A DNA stretch of 64,000 nt, taken from NCBI RefSeq assembly GCF_036860695.1, contig NZ_JAYKGJ010000001.1:434001-498000 (forward strand). The letters run 5' to 3'. The stretch is from Rosettibacter firmus (lineage in GTDB: Bacteria; Bacteroidota; Ignavibacteria; Ignavibacteriales; Melioribacteraceae). Under the pieces are notes generated by a model. The model was not told the DNA's origin. It saw only the letters and a list, made by a program, of their open reading frames with translations, and made no database searches. Shown here one piece after another: positions 1 through 8,118 of the stretch. How positions within the stretch are numbered: the first letter of the stretch is position 1; the number at the start of each line of letters is the position of its first letter. A program made the translations under genes and the position numbers.

Positions 1-471
1 GCTATACTCTAAAAATCCACTTGTCCCTCTAATTGAAGCAACAACGGTAGGAGTAGTAAATTTAAATTCTTCATTTTCAGATTGTTTTTTAACATCAAAA
101 CTAATTAATCCCTTTTGAATGAAAGTATTTTTATTCATTAATTTTTCTTTTTTATCACCAAAAATATGTAGAATACAATTTTCCCGTACACGTAATAAAC
201 CCGAACCATCAGTAAATTTAACAAGTGCTAAAGATTTAAAACCAGTTTTAACTTCGTTCCCATCATAAAGCACTAATCCAATATTAGCTTTTTGCCAGTC
301 CGATTCATCTGCAGTTTTTCTATAATTAACATCTTTATAAACTTTAGTTACTAATGCAACCTGTGTATCAGAAGAATTTGAGTTTTTTGCTTTGTTGTTC
401 TCATTTTTTTCTTCAGGAAAGATTGATATATAAAAAGCAATAAAAAATAAAATTATTAATTTCTCTTTCAT
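1..471 (-). CDS. FecR-domain-like exported protein, 3' part cut by window edge
   Basis: The reading frame starts at an ATG preceded by AAGGGG at good SD spacing and stays open for 157 codons to the window edge, so the C-terminus is missing. The N-terminus is a short hydrophobic segment (MKEKLIILFFIAFYISIF), read as a signal peptide or anchor. A SH3-like region follows, with LVLYDGNEVKTG, then LVKFTDGSGLLRVREN, then TPTVVASIRGTSG near the edge. These are the hallmarks of FecR-type (DUF4880/FecR) domains, which sense or bind envelope ligands. It lies 18 bp downstream of the Fn3-like secreted protein on the same strand, so the two are probably cotranscribed. No sigma-factor gene is visible here, so classic FecR anti-sigma signalling is not supported. 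Domain identity is moderately secure; function is unknown. Confidence 0.7.
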   Translation of the reverse strand, partial: MKEKLIILFFIAFYISIFPEEKNENNKAKNSNSSDTQVALVTKVYKDVNYRKTADESDWQKANIGLVLYDGNEVKTGFKSLALVKFTDGSGLLRVRENCILHIFGDKKEKLMNKNTFIQKGLISFDVKKQSENEEFKFTTPTVVASIRGTSGFLEYS

Positions 472-489
472 ATTATCCCCTTCTATTTT

Positions 490-1566
490 TCATCTTGGAC
501 GAAAATTTCCAGATATGATAGAAGTTCTATCCAGTTCTAAATGATTCAAAATTCCCGTTAAATCAGAGAAACTTATAGCATTCCCATTTTCATCAAAGAA
601 TTGTATTTGTTCAAAATTAATATTACCACTTCTAAGAATATTTAAAGCATCTTCATCTATATGATCCCGAAGTAAATTTATTAATCGTTCTAATTCTATA
701 TTAGTTACTTTTTCTATATTTGTAATTTCACTGGCATCTGATATTTGTTTCCCAATTCTAAATGAAACTATAGGGCTCATCAACTCATCGGGACCACCAG
801 GCCTATTCACAACTGCTTTTATAGCCAGAACAATAGTTGTATCACTAATAAGTTCCCTATCGAGGTAATCAACTAAATTAATACTGGAAGTATCTTCAAC
901 TTCTTTATTATTAACCAGAGGATTTCCTGAATTAAGAGCTTGTTCATAAGTCTCACCCGGTTTTAGATAATTAGCTAAAATTTTGTAAGAATTAGCACCA
1001 AGAGATTTCGTCCATGTAACCAGTATTGAACCAATATTTTCAACACTCCCTTCATTTGGAGATAAAATAATTGGGGGAGAAGGATTCAGAAATATCAATT
1101 CTTTTGAATCGCTACTTACCAAGGTAGGATTATCAACAGGATAATAAAGATTTACTTCAATATTAAAAATCCCTGTTGGTTTTGCTATTTCTCTAATTTC
1201 AGAAACTATATTATCATTATACTCTTTTTTTACCAGTTCAATATCTTTATTTAGTTCGTCATTACTAAATATCCTTGAAATAAATGGTTTAGTTCTAAAC
1301 TCTGCTACTTTTACAGGTGCTTTATTTAGTTCTTTCCTCCATTCAATTTTACCTTCAACAATTACTTCTATACCTGGAGGATTAATAATTACCTGCATAA
1401 TTCGTGGCTGGTTTTGAAGATTTTCTTCAATAGCCAATGCAGCAAAATCAATAGTAGATAAATCGCCAAGGATATTTAATTGTATAGTTGGTGTTTGAGC
1501 TTTAACTATTGATATATATAAAATAAAAAAGAAAAAATAACATATTCGTTTTAAAACGTCTTCCAT
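490..1566 (-). CDS. Secreted protein with Fn3-like domain, function unknown
   Basis: This encodes 358 aa from the ATG that follows GGAGGGA by 4 nt; a longer frame starting 9 codons upstream has no comparable SD. Residues 1-24 form a signal peptide ending in VKAQ, a typical Bacteroidota cleavage context. The central part, roughly residues 160-270, reads like a fibronectin-type III or Ig-like module (SPNEGSVENIGSILVTWTKS, then ANSYKILANYLKPGETYEQA, ending PIVSFRIG). The C-terminal 80 residues are hydrophilic with a helical stretch (NIELERLINLLRDHIDEDAL). I recognise no catalytic motif. It is followed by the FecR-like gene, and the pair may form a small envelope operon driven by the extended -10 element upstream. 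Confidence 0.7.
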   Translation of the reverse strand: MEDVLKRICYFFFFILYISIVKAQTPTIQLNILGDLSTIDFAALAIEENLQNQPRIMQVIINPPGIEVIVEGKIEWRKELNKAPVKVAEFRTKPFISRIFSNDELNKDIELVKKEYNDNIVSEIREIAKPTGIFNIEVNLYYPVDNPTLVSSDSKELIFLNPSPPIILSPNEGSVENIGSILVTWTKSLGANSYKILANYLKPGETYEQALNSGNPLVNNKEVEDTSSINLVDYLDRELISDTTIVLAIKAVVNRPGGPDELMSPIVSFRIGKQISDASEITNIEKVTNIELERLINLLRDHIDEDALNILRSGNINFEQIQFFDENGNAISFSDLTGILNHLELDRTSIISGNFRPR

Positions 1567-1631
1567 ACATTCCCTCCTATAAATTAATTCCAAATATAAA
1601 TATCTGCTAAATAAAGTAAATATTTATTTGA

Positions 1632-1640
1632 ATTATAACA
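1632..1640 (-). promoter_or_regulatory. Extended -10 promoter element upstream of the Fn3-like gene
   Basis: On the minus strand the sequence reads CTTGTTATAATTC, that is TG-n-TATAAT, a full extended -10 box. It lies about 65 nt before the start codon of the Fn3-like gene. The -35 region is poor, as is usual for extended -10 promoters. A TATATTTG closer to the gene is an alternative, as it fits the Bacteroidota -7 consensus. Confidence 0.4.
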
Positions 1641-1769
1641 AGACTAAATTTGTGATTTAAACTAAACTACAGTGACTGGATAATAGTTTTGAAACAGTAG
1701 GAGTAAATTTTTATTGTAATAAATAAAATTACTATTTTAAGAGAAGTGCCCCCCTCCAGAATAAAAAAA

Positions 1770-2093
1770 TTAATTTACTTTTGGTTCTTTTCCCGGATTA
1801 ATAAATCCAAATTGTGGAGCTGGCTGTAAATCGATATTAATTTCACCAAAACGAGCTTCATATTTTTCAATATTATCTTTTAAGGCACGCATTAACATTT
1901 TTGCATGTTGAGGAGTAGTAATTATTCTTGCTAATACTTTAGCTTTAGGAACACCCGGAACTACTCTTGTAAAATCAATTATAAATTCAGCTGGAGAATG
2001 AGTTATGATAGCTAAATTCGAATAAATTCCTTCTGCTTCTTTTTCACCCAATTCAATATTAATTTGTTGTGGTTTTATTTCATCGTGTTCCAT
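1770..2093 (-). CDS. DUF3467 family protein
   Basis: This is a 107-aa soluble protein with no signal peptide. The start is the ATG of MEHDEIKPQQ, preceded by TTGGAG; a TTG four codons upstream lies on the SD itself and is rejected. The core shows the DUF3467 pattern: YSNLAIITHSPAEFIIDF, then a short TRVVPGVPKAKVLARIITTP stretch, then QHAKMLMRALKDNIEKYEARFGEI. The family is widespread in bacteria and small; its biochemical role is not established. A terminator hairpin separates it from the upstream TPR gene, so it may have its own promoter in the short gap. Confidence 0.85.
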   Translation of the reverse strand: MEHDEIKPQQINIELGEKEAEGIYSNLAIITHSPAEFIIDFTRVVPGVPKAKVLARIITTPQHAKMLMRALKDNIEKYEARFGEINIDLQPAPQFGFINPGKEPKVN

Positions 2094-2134
2094 AATATAC
2101 TCCAATTATTTATTAATCTATCTTGAGAGGTAAT

Positions 2135-2170
2135 GAAAAGAAAAAGCCCACACAGTTTGTAGTGTGGGCT
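2135..2170 (-). terminator. Rho-independent terminator after the TPR gene
   Basis: A perfect 9-bp stem AGCCCACAC / GTGTGGGCT (2145-2153 with 2162-2170) has an 8-nt loop and is followed on the minus strand by TTTTCTTTT. It ends the TPR-gene transcript before the DUF3467 gene. Confidence 0.85.
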
Positions 2171-2178
2171 CATAAAAT

Positions 2179-3342
2179 TTATTTTCTATATTGATCAGCT
2201 TTATTAAATGCTTCTTCAGATTTTTCTTTCATACCAAGATTTGCATAAACTTTACCAAGCAATTCCCATATAGTAGGTTCTTGAGGATTTACTGATAAAT
2301 ATTTTTCGAGGTAAGGAATTGCAGCACTAAATTTTTCTTTGTATGCATCCGAAACCTCTCCTTTCTCTTCCATTTCTTCTCTCATTTTAGCACCCCAACG
2401 AATATAAGTAACAGCTAAATTATAAACTGCGTTGGTATAATCTGGATCGAGCTCAATAGCTGCTTTAAATTGTTCCTCGGCTTCAGGATATTTATCAGCA
2501 TTCAATAAAAGAACACCATAGTTGTATCTGTAAAATTTATTATTTGGTTCTTTTTCTACTCCAGTTTTAAATGCCGTCATCGCAACATCTAACTTATTAG
2601 CAGAAATGTAAGCATTAGATAATCTTAATAAAATTTCACCATCATCGGGATATTTAGCCTGTCCTTTTTCCAGCACTTCAATAGCTTTATTGAAATTTTC
2701 ATATGCTTGAATACTATCAGCGGGATTTTTTGAAGTTTTATAATTATCAATTAATTGATTCCCCTTTTCAGTATAAATTTGTCCAAGCATTGCGAAAGCT
2801 TCGGGGGCAGTACCAATACTAACTAATTTTTCAAGAGGAGCAATAGTATCATCAATTCTATTCATATTCAAATAAGTATAAACAAGATTAATATATGCTC
2901 CAGCTGAATCTGGTTCACATAAAATTGCATTATTAAAATTTTCCGCAGCTTTTTCAAAAAACATATTCATAGAATCTTTATCGGTAGTTTTTGTAGCTTT
3001 GTTAAAAAAGCTTACACCTTTATTAAATCCAGTTGCCCAATAATATTTTTTTGATTCAACAATTTGTTGTTCAAATTTTTTACTAATTGATAGTGACTTA
3101 TCGAAAGCTTCCAACATTTTGGGAATATTACCTTCTTCACCATAAAGATATCCCAACAAATACCAGCCTTCGTCACTATTTGGGTTTTTCTGAACTTCTT
3201 TTAATAAAGTTTCTTTTGCTTTATCGTATTGTTTCTGGTTAATATAAAGTTTAGCACCAGTTAGTTCGGCAGATGCGCACTGGAATGCTGTAATTCCTAA
3301 TGCCATTCCTAATATACTTAGATAAATAAGTACTTGTTTCAT
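2179..3342 (-). CDS. TPR-repeat envelope protein, possible lipoprotein
   Basis: This encodes 387 aa with a strong AGGAG upstream of the ATG. The N-terminus is hydrophobic (MKQVLIYLSILGMALGITAF) and ends at QC-ASAE. The cysteine at about residue 22 makes a lipoprotein possible, although the box AFQC is not canonical. The rest is tandem TPR units: one pair at about 30-90 (YDKAKETLLKEVQKNPNSDEGWYLLGYLYG), others at about 125-165, 215-300 and 340-387, several with the W-LG-Y / A-F-KA pattern. TPR proteins are scaffolds; nothing names its partner. It is a single-gene unit with its own terminator, next to the end of the translation cluster. Confidence 0.8.
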   Translation of the reverse strand: MKQVLIYLSILGMALGITAFQCASAELTGAKLYINQKQYDKAKETLLKEVQKNPNSDEGWYLLGYLYGEEGNIPKMLEAFDKSLSISKKFEQQIVESKKYYWATGFNKGVSFFNKATKTTDKDSMNMFFEKAAENFNNAILCEPDSAGAYINLVYTYLNMNRIDDTIAPLEKLVSIGTAPEAFAMLGQIYTEKGNQLIDNYKTSKNPADSIQAYENFNKAIEVLEKGQAKYPDDGEILLRLSNAYISANKLDVAMTAFKTGVEKEPNNKFYRYNYGVLLLNADKYPEAEEQFKAAIELDPDYTNAVYNLAVTYIRWGAKMREEMEEKGEVSDAYKEKFSAAIPYLEKYLSVNPQEPTIWELLGKVYANLGMKEKSEEAFNKADQYRK

Positions 3343-3435
3343 TTATTCTCCTAAGTTTAAAAAATATTTAATTATGATATCAAAAATAACCAATTTAAAA
3401 TTGGCAAGTCAAGAAATTTTCCAATACAGTTTATA

Positions 3436-3464
3436 TAAAAATAAACCCTGTTTTTAACAGAGTT
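3436..3464 (-). terminator. Terminator of the pyrH-frr transcript
   Basis: On the minus strand, AACTCTGTT and AACAGGGTT (3456-3464 with 3444-3452) form a 9-bp stem with one T-G wobble and an AAA loop, followed by TTATTTTTATA. It sits just beyond the frr stop codon. Confidence 0.65.
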
Positions 3465-3492
3465 ATGTAAAATTGCAGTTTTCAAAAACTTA

Positions 3493-4053
3493 TTAAACTT
3501 CCATAATTTCTTTTTCTTTATGTTTAATTAGATCATCAATTTTAGCAATATGATCGTCTGTAATCTTCTGTACTTCTTTTTCTGCTTCTTTCAATTCATC
3601 TTCTGTGAGTTCTTTATTCTTTTCCATTTTTTTAAGATGTTCATTTGCATCTCTTCTTACATTTCGTAGTGCTATTTTAGCATCTTCACCGAATTTTTTT
3701 ACAAGCTTTACAAGCTCTTTTCTTCTTTCTTCTGTTAGTGGTGGAATAGGAATTTTAATATTTGTTCCATCACTTACTGGATTTAATCCAAGGTCAGAAG
3801 TAAGAATGGCTTTTTCTATAACACTAACCATACTCTTATCCCAGGGTGTAATAGATAGAGTATGAACATCGAGTACAGATAAATTACCTAATTGATTAAG
3901 TGGGGTTAATTTGCCATAATAATCAACTTTAATTCCATCTAAAAGTGCTGTAGTAGCTTTTCCAGTTCTAATCTTTGAAATTTCGTTTCTAAAGGCTTCT
4001 ATTGTTTTATCCATTCTTTGTTTGGCATCTTTAATTACAGGATTATTCATCAT
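3493..4053 (-). CDS. frr: Ribosome recycling factor
   Basis: This 186-aa protein has the usual family length. It works with EF-G to split post-termination ribosomes in the cytoplasm. Family signatures are visible: RMDKTIEAFRNEISKIRTGKA at the N-terminal helix, VDYYGKLTPLNQLGNLSV, TPWDKS, IPPLTEERRKELVKLVKK, and the C-terminal helix NKELTEDELKEAEKEVQKITD. GAGG precedes two consecutive ATGs by 5 and 8 nt, so the second Met may be the true start. It follows pyrH by 30 bp, the conserved tsf-pyrH-frr order. Confidence 0.97.
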   Translation of the reverse strand: MMNNPVIKDAKQRMDKTIEAFRNEISKIRTGKATTALLDGIKVDYYGKLTPLNQLGNLSVLDVHTLSITPWDKSMVSVIEKAILTSDLGLNPVSDGTNIKIPIPPLTEERRKELVKLVKKFGEDAKIALRNVRRDANEHLKKMEKNKELTEDELKEAEKEVQKITDDHIAKIDDLIKHKEKEIMEV

Positions 4054-4083
4054 ATTTGCCTCGCTATTTATGGTCGAAAATTT

Positions 4084-4812
4084 TTATGAAGGGAAATTAC
4101 CTACAGCAGTACCTACATTCTCACCAGTAACAACTTTCAATAAATTATCTGGCACATCCATATTAAATACAATAATTGGAAGGTTATTTTCCTGGCACAT
4201 ACTGACTGCAGTTAAATCCATCACTCTTAAATTCAATTTAAGAACATCCAGATAAGAAATTTGTTCGAACATATTAGCATTTGGATTTTTTTCTGGATCA
4301 GAATCATAAACACCATTTACACGTGTACCTTTAAAGATTGCATCTGCTTCGATTTCTACGGCTCTTAAGGTTGCAGCTGTATCTGTACTAAAATAAGGAT
4401 GACCTGTTCCAGCTCCAAAAATAACTACTCTACCTTTTTCAAGATGACGAATTGCTCTTCTTCTAATATAAGGTTCTGCAACTTCTTCCATTTTTATTGC
4501 TGTCATCAGTCGTGTATAAATTCCTTTATTTTCCAGTGCATTTTGCAATGCTAATGAATTAATAATTGTAGCGAGCATTCCCATCTGGTCGCCAGTAACT
4601 CTATCAATTCCTTGAGAAGATGCATTTAATCCTCTATAAATATTACCACCACCAATTACTATTCCAATTTGAACACCCAGATCGTGAACTTTTTTTATTT
4701 CATCAGCGAAATAATTTAGGACTTTTGGGTCAATCCCAAAATTCTGGTCACCCATTAATGATTCGCCACTAAGTTTAAGTAATATTCTTTTGTATTTTAA
4801 ATTGTGGTTCAT
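4084..4812 (-). CDS. pyrH: UMP kinase
   Basis: This encodes 242 aa of the bacterial hexameric UMP kinase family, which phosphorylates UMP to UDP with ATP in pyrimidine nucleotide synthesis. Motifs: [13 protein letters not shown] at the N-terminus, [11 protein letters not shown], the [19 protein letters not shown] helix, [37 protein letters not shown], and the C-terminal [12 protein letters not shown]. The length is normal. It lies between tsf and frr but is separated from tsf by a strong hairpin terminator, so some of its transcription may start locally or depend on read-through. Confidence 0.97.
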   Translation of the reverse strand: MNHNLKYKRILLKLSGESLMGDQNFGIDPKVLNYFADEIKKVHDLGVQIGIVIGGGNIYRGLNASSQGIDRVTGDQMGMLATIINSLALQNALENKGIYTRLMTAIKMEEVAEPYIRRRAIRHLEKGRVVIFGAGTGHPYFSTDTAATLRAVEIEADAIFKGTRVNGVYDSDPEKNPNANMFEQISYLDVLKLNLRVMDLTAVSMCQENNLPIIVFNMDVPDNLLKVVTGENVGTAVGNFPS

Positions 4813-4840
4813 AGGTAGTGTATTTCATTTACTTAAGTCA

Positions 4841-4879
4841 ATATAAAAAAAAAGGTCTTATTTTGAAATAAGACCTTTT
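4841..4879 (-). terminator. Strong terminator between tsf and pyrH
   Basis: A 12- to 13-bp perfect stem (AAAGGTCTTATTT at 4851-4863 with AAATAAGACCTTT at 4866-4878) is followed on the minus strand by an uninterrupted run of T residues. It lies inside the otherwise conserved rpsB-tsf-pyrH-frr order and should reduce pyrH/frr expression relative to the ribosomal genes. Confidence 0.85.
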
Positions 4880-4884
4880 AATAA

Positions 4885-5754
4885 TCATTTCTTTTCATCG
4901 CTTAAGTGGAAGCGTTTAAATCTTAAAAGTTTTATTTGAGTATTATTTTGCTTATTAAATTCTTCAATCAAATTACCTACTTTTTTTGTGTTATCTTTTA
5001 CAAAGATTTGTTCAATTAAACAATTTTCTTCGTAGAATTTATTTAGTTTTCCCATTGCGATTTTTTCGAGAACCTGTTCAGGTTTTCCTTCTTTACGTGC
5101 TACTTCTTTATAGATTTCAAGTTCTTTATCGATAATTGATTTGTCAACTTCTTCTCTATAAATCGATATTGGTCTCATTGCAGCTATTTGCATTGCAATA
5201 TCTTTTAATACAGGTTGAAATTCTGGAACTTTATCTTGAGGAACATTTTCTGCTACTATAATTACACCAAGTTTAGAGCCGTGATGTATATAATCAACAA
5301 TTAAACCATTTTCTACATTCTCAAAAGCAAATCTTGATATTTCAATTTTTTCACCAATTTTACCAATTAAAGCATTCAATTCATCCTGAACATTTTTACC
5401 ATCCAAGTTCGATTGTAATAATGAATCAATATCAGCTGGTTTATTTGTGACCAATACTTCAGCTATAAAATTGGCAAACTTAACGAAGTCATCACTTTTA
5501 GCTACAAAATCTGTTTCACAATTTATTTCGAAAATCACAGCAGAATTTCCATTATTGAATACGCGGGTTAAAATTAATCCTTCATTAGCAGATTTTTCAG
5601 CTCTTTTAGCTGCAACAGCTGCTCCTTTTTTACGAAGCAATTCTATTGCTTTCTGGAAATCTCCATTAGCTTCTTCAAGAGCTTTTTTGCAGTCAATCAT
5701 TCCTGCACCAGTTTTCTCTCTTAGTTCCTTTACTTGAGTTGCACTTATTGCCAT
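4885..5754 (-). CDS. tsf: Translation elongation factor Ts
   Basis: This encodes 289 aa, near the usual length. EF-Ts is the nucleotide exchange factor for EF-Tu. Signatures: the N-terminal UBA-like region ATQVKELREKTGAGMIDCKK with ALEEANGDFQKAIELLRKKG, then the SANEGLILTR segment, the core VIFEINCETDFVAKSDDFVKF, and HHGSKLGVIIVAEN. A long coiled-coil dimerisation region and IAMGKLNKFYEENCL, a conserved EF-Ts element, precede the C-terminus. It follows rpsB by 22 bp, the standard arrangement, and is followed by a terminator. Confidence 0.97.
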   Translation of the reverse strand: MAISATQVKELREKTGAGMIDCKKALEEANGDFQKAIELLRKKGAAVAAKRAEKSANEGLILTRVFNNGNSAVIFEINCETDFVAKSDDFVKFANFIAEVLVTNKPADIDSLLQSNLDGKNVQDELNALIGKIGEKIEISRFAFENVENGLIVDYIHHGSKLGVIIVAENVPQDKVPEFQPVLKDIAMQIAAMRPISIYREEVDKSIIDKELEIYKEVARKEGKPEQVLEKIAMGKLNKFYEENCLIEQIFVKDNTKKVGNLIEEFNKQNNTQIKLLRFKRFHLSDEKK

Positions 5755-5776
5755 AATTTCCTCTTTAATTTCAAAA

Positions 5777-6697
5777 TTAATTATTGGTTTCTTGTGATGA
5801 TGTTTTTTCTTCTATTATATTTTCATTTTGTTCTGTTGGTTTTTGTTCAGCTTTTTGAGTTTTCTTTTTCTGTTCAGTTTTTCTATCATCGTTATTGAAT
5901 TTTACTCTTCTAATTCTACTTTTAGCTTGTTTTTTCTCGGTATCCTGTTCCTGTTCTTCTGTAACCTTTTTCTCTTTTTCTTTTTCAGCAGTTTCGTGAG
6001 CTTTTAGTTCTTTAGCTTTTTCATTACCTTCAATTACTGCATCGGCAATTACTTTAGTAATAATTTCAATAGTACGCGAAGCATCATCATTAGCAGGAAT
6101 TACATAATCAATCGGATCAGGGTCACAATTTGTATCGACAATAGCAATTACAGGGATATTCAATCTAACAGCTTCTTTAACTGCAATTGCTTCTTTTTTA
6201 ACATCAACAACAAACAAAGCACCAGGCAATTTGGTCATTGTTTCTACACCATCGAGAACTTTTCTAAGTTTTTCTTTTTCTCTAGTAAAGTGTAATCTTT
6301 CTTTTTTGGTAATTTTCTCAAAAGTACCATCACTTTCCATTTTTTCAATATTTTGAAGTCTCTTTACACTTTTACGTATAGTTGCAAAATTAGTTAACAT
6401 TCCACCGAGCCATCTTTCACTAACCCAGTTAGAATCACACCTTTTTGCCTCTGCAGCAATAGTATTTTTAGCTTGCTTTTTAGTACCTACAAATAGTACC
6501 TTTTTACCCTGAGCTACTATTTCAGTAACAGCTTCAGCTGCTCTATCAATAGCTTGTTGTGTTTTTTTCAGATCAATAATGTGAATCCCATTTTTTTCCA
6601 TAAAAATGTATGGTTTCATTTTGGGATTCCAACGGCGAGTCAAGTGACCGAAATGGGCACCAGCTTCAATTAGTTCTGTAAGTTGTACTCTTGGCAT
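5777..6697 (-). CDS. rpsB: 30S ribosomal protein S2 with long charged tail
   Basis: This encodes 306 aa, longer than the typical 230-260. The S2 core covers about residues 1-235: [71 protein letters not shown], and the [20 protein letters not shown] with [11 protein letters not shown] motifs. About 65 C-terminal residues are low-complexity, rich in Lys, Glu and Gln with an arginine patch ([12 protein letters not shown]), and are probably disordered. The ATG follows AGGAG by 6 nt. That SD lies at the base of the structured leader described separately. It is the first gene of the rpsB-tsf pair and lies downstream of rpsI. Confidence 0.97.
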   Translation of the reverse strand: MPRVQLTELIEAGAHFGHLTRRWNPKMKPYIFMEKNGIHIIDLKKTQQAIDRAAEAVTEIVAQGKKVLFVGTKKQAKNTIAAEAKRCDSNWVSERWLGGMLTNFATIRKSVKRLQNIEKMESDGTFEKITKKERLHFTREKEKLRKVLDGVETMTKLPGALFVVDVKKEAIAVKEAVRLNIPVIAIVDTNCDPDPIDYVIPANDDASRTIEIITKVIADAVIEGNEKAKELKAHETAEKEKEKKVTEEQEQDTEKKQAKSRIRRVKFNNDDRKTEQKKKTQKAEQKPTEQNENIIEEKTSSQETNN

Positions 6698-6700
6698 AAT

Positions 6701-6796
6701 ATTCTCCTGTTTTATCTTCTACTCTCATCTTATCCTTCAATAATGGATAAGTTTGCTTTTCATCCCAAACGGGACACAGGAAGCAAATACGAGAGT
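6701..6796 (-). promoter_or_regulatory. Candidate rpsB (S2) leader: three-way junction with SD-pairing loop
   Basis: The minus-strand transcript of this gap folds into three helices meeting at one point. P1 is 8 bp (6789-6796 with 6721-6728, one G-U). P2 is 7 bp (6781-6787 with 6752-6758), capped by a 4- to 6-bp hairpin with a GUUU loop (6771-6776 with 6761-6766). P3 is a perfect 7-bp hairpin CUUAUCC / GGAUAAG (6745-6751 with 6729-6735). Only one base is unpaired at the junction. The internal-loop segment UUCCUGU (6776-6782) is complementary over 7 bp, one of them G-U, to the rpsB SD ACAGGAG (6704-6710). Known biology: S2 autoregulates rpsB-tsf in gamma-proteobacteria through a leader RNA. 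That this element does the same here is inference. Confidence 0.6.
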
Positions 6797-6821
6797 ATGA
6801 ATGGTTAAACAAATTAGTTGA

Positions 6822-7208
6822 TTATCTCTTAGAGAACTGGAATCTCTTTCTTGCTTTTTTCTGTCCGTATTTCTTGCGTTCGACCATACGAGGGTCGCGT
6901 TTCAATAAACCTTCAGCTTTAAGTATAGGACGAAAATCTGGATTAATATCTTCTAATGCACGAGCAATACCAAGTCGTATTGCATCAGATTGACCTGAAA
7001 CTCCACCTCCAGAAACATTTGCAAAAACATCATACTTACCTAATGTTTGAGTAACAACAAAAGGTAATAAGATATTATCACGATGTTCTTTCAGTGGAAA
7101 ATAATTTTCAAATTCTCTGTCGTTTACAGTAACTTTGCCCGAGCCATTTCTTAAATAAACTCTGGCTACTGCATTTTTTCTTCTACCGACAAATATTTTA
7201 TCTGCCAT
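6822..7208 (-). CDS. rpsI: 30S ribosomal protein S9
   Basis: This encodes 128 aa, the normal length. The start is the ATG of [16 protein letters not shown], with TGGAG about 9 nt upstream; a TTG one codon earlier is not needed. Motifs: [49 protein letters not shown], and the terminal basic tail [18 protein letters not shown], ending in the KR that reaches the ribosomal P site. It follows rplM by 12 bp, the near-universal rplM-rpsI pair. Confidence 0.97.
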   Translation of the reverse strand: MADKIFVGRRKNAVARVYLRNGSGKVTVNDREFENYFPLKEHRDNILLPFVVTQTLGKYDVFANVSGGGVSGQSDAIRLGIARALEDINPDFRPILKAEGLLKRDPRMVERKKYGQKKARKRFQFSKR

Positions 7209-7220
7209 CAAATCACTCCA

Positions 7221-7661
7221 TTATAAACTTAATACTTCAGGTTTTTGAGCTGCATGAGGATGAGATTCCCCAGCATAAACTTTTAGTTTCTTAATTAATT
7301 TTCTACCTAAACGATTTTTAGGTAACATCCCTTTAACAGCATGTTCAATTACAAATTCTGGCTTTGTAGCCATTAATTCAGAAAAACTTTTTATTTTAAC
7401 TCCACCTGGATACATCGTATGCCAGAAATATGTTTTAAGGGATTCTCTTTTCCCTGTTACACGTACTTTATCTGCATTAATAACAATAACATAATCTCCT
7501 GTATCCATGTTGGGTGTAAAAACTGCTTTGTGTTTACCTCTTATAATTCTTGCTATTTTAGCAGCCAATCTACCTAAAACCTGATCTTTAGCATCAACAA
7601 TATACCATTTTCGATTTGCTTCTTCAGGTTTTATAAATTTTGTAATCTTTTCTTGCTTCAA
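7221..7661 (-). CDS. rplM: 50S ribosomal protein L13, TTG start
   Basis: This encodes 146 aa from a TTG codon placed 5 nt after GGAGG, giving [20 protein letters not shown] at the N-terminus, the normal L13 length. A longer frame beginning at 7703 would start inside the -10 box of the promoter, so it is rejected. Motifs: [40 protein letters not shown], the [14 protein letters not shown] region, and [20 protein letters not shown] with [14 protein letters not shown]. It is the first gene of the rplM-rpsI transcript and binds 23S rRNA early in 50S assembly. Confidence 0.95.
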   Translation of the reverse strand: MKQEKITKFIKPEEANRKWYIVDAKDQVLGRLAAKIARIIRGKHKAVFTPNMDTGDYVIVINADKVRVTGKRESLKTYFWHTMYPGGVKIKSFSELMATKPEFVIEHAVKGMLPKNRLGRKLIKKLKVYAGESHPHAAQKPEVLSL

Positions 7662-7702
7662 GATTTCCTCCAAATACAAAAATATACTTTTCAAAGGTTT
7701 CA

Positions 7703-7731
7703 AATATATTTCTATAGTTTTATAATGTCAA
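7703..7731 (-). promoter_or_regulatory. rplM: Sigma-70-type promoter of rplM-rpsI
   Basis: On the minus strand, TTGACA (7726-7731) and TATATT (7703-7708) are separated by exactly 17 bp. The predicted transcription start is near 7696, giving a leader of about 35 nt up to the TTG start of rplM. This is the cleanest promoter in the window. Confidence 0.8.
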
Positions 7732-8118
7732 GGAATTATGAATTTTAATTTTTGCATTTCTGAGATTTTACTATTTATTAATATATTTTGACGACATATT
7801 CAGCACCTGCTTTAATATCAAAATACCTATTGCACAATTAATCTTTTATAATTTTAGAATTGTATTGAAACTTTTATCAAAAGCTTATTTTTTGACTATT
7901 GCGTTTTGATATTAAATAAAGAATTTGAGTATTTCTATAAAAGTCAATTTAATATCTGTGTTTATAGTAAAATATTTTTACTTGTTTTTTACTGTTATCA
8001 TTATTCTTACCTTTGAAACAAATATTTTGAAAAACTTATTATAAATTATTATGAAATTAAACTTTTATTTAATCTTTAAATCAAAATTATATTTATTTGT
8101 CTAAAAAAATACAATAGT
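7732..8118. other. AT-rich divergent intergenic region between rplM and recQ
   Basis: About 390 bp with no coding frame longer than some 20 codons. It holds upstream sequence for the rplM promoter. On the plus strand TTGAAA (8013-8018) and TATTAT (8037-8042) are 18 bp apart and could drive recQ, leaving a leader of about 70 nt. I see no tRNA, convincing hairpin or repeat in the remainder. Confidence 0.5.

Noticed and set aside
7662-7703. N-terminal extension of rplM by 14 codons
   Set aside because: It would begin inside the -10 box of a near-perfect promoter and has no SD, whereas the TTG at 7661 follows GGAGG by 5 nt and gives the normal L13 N-terminus.
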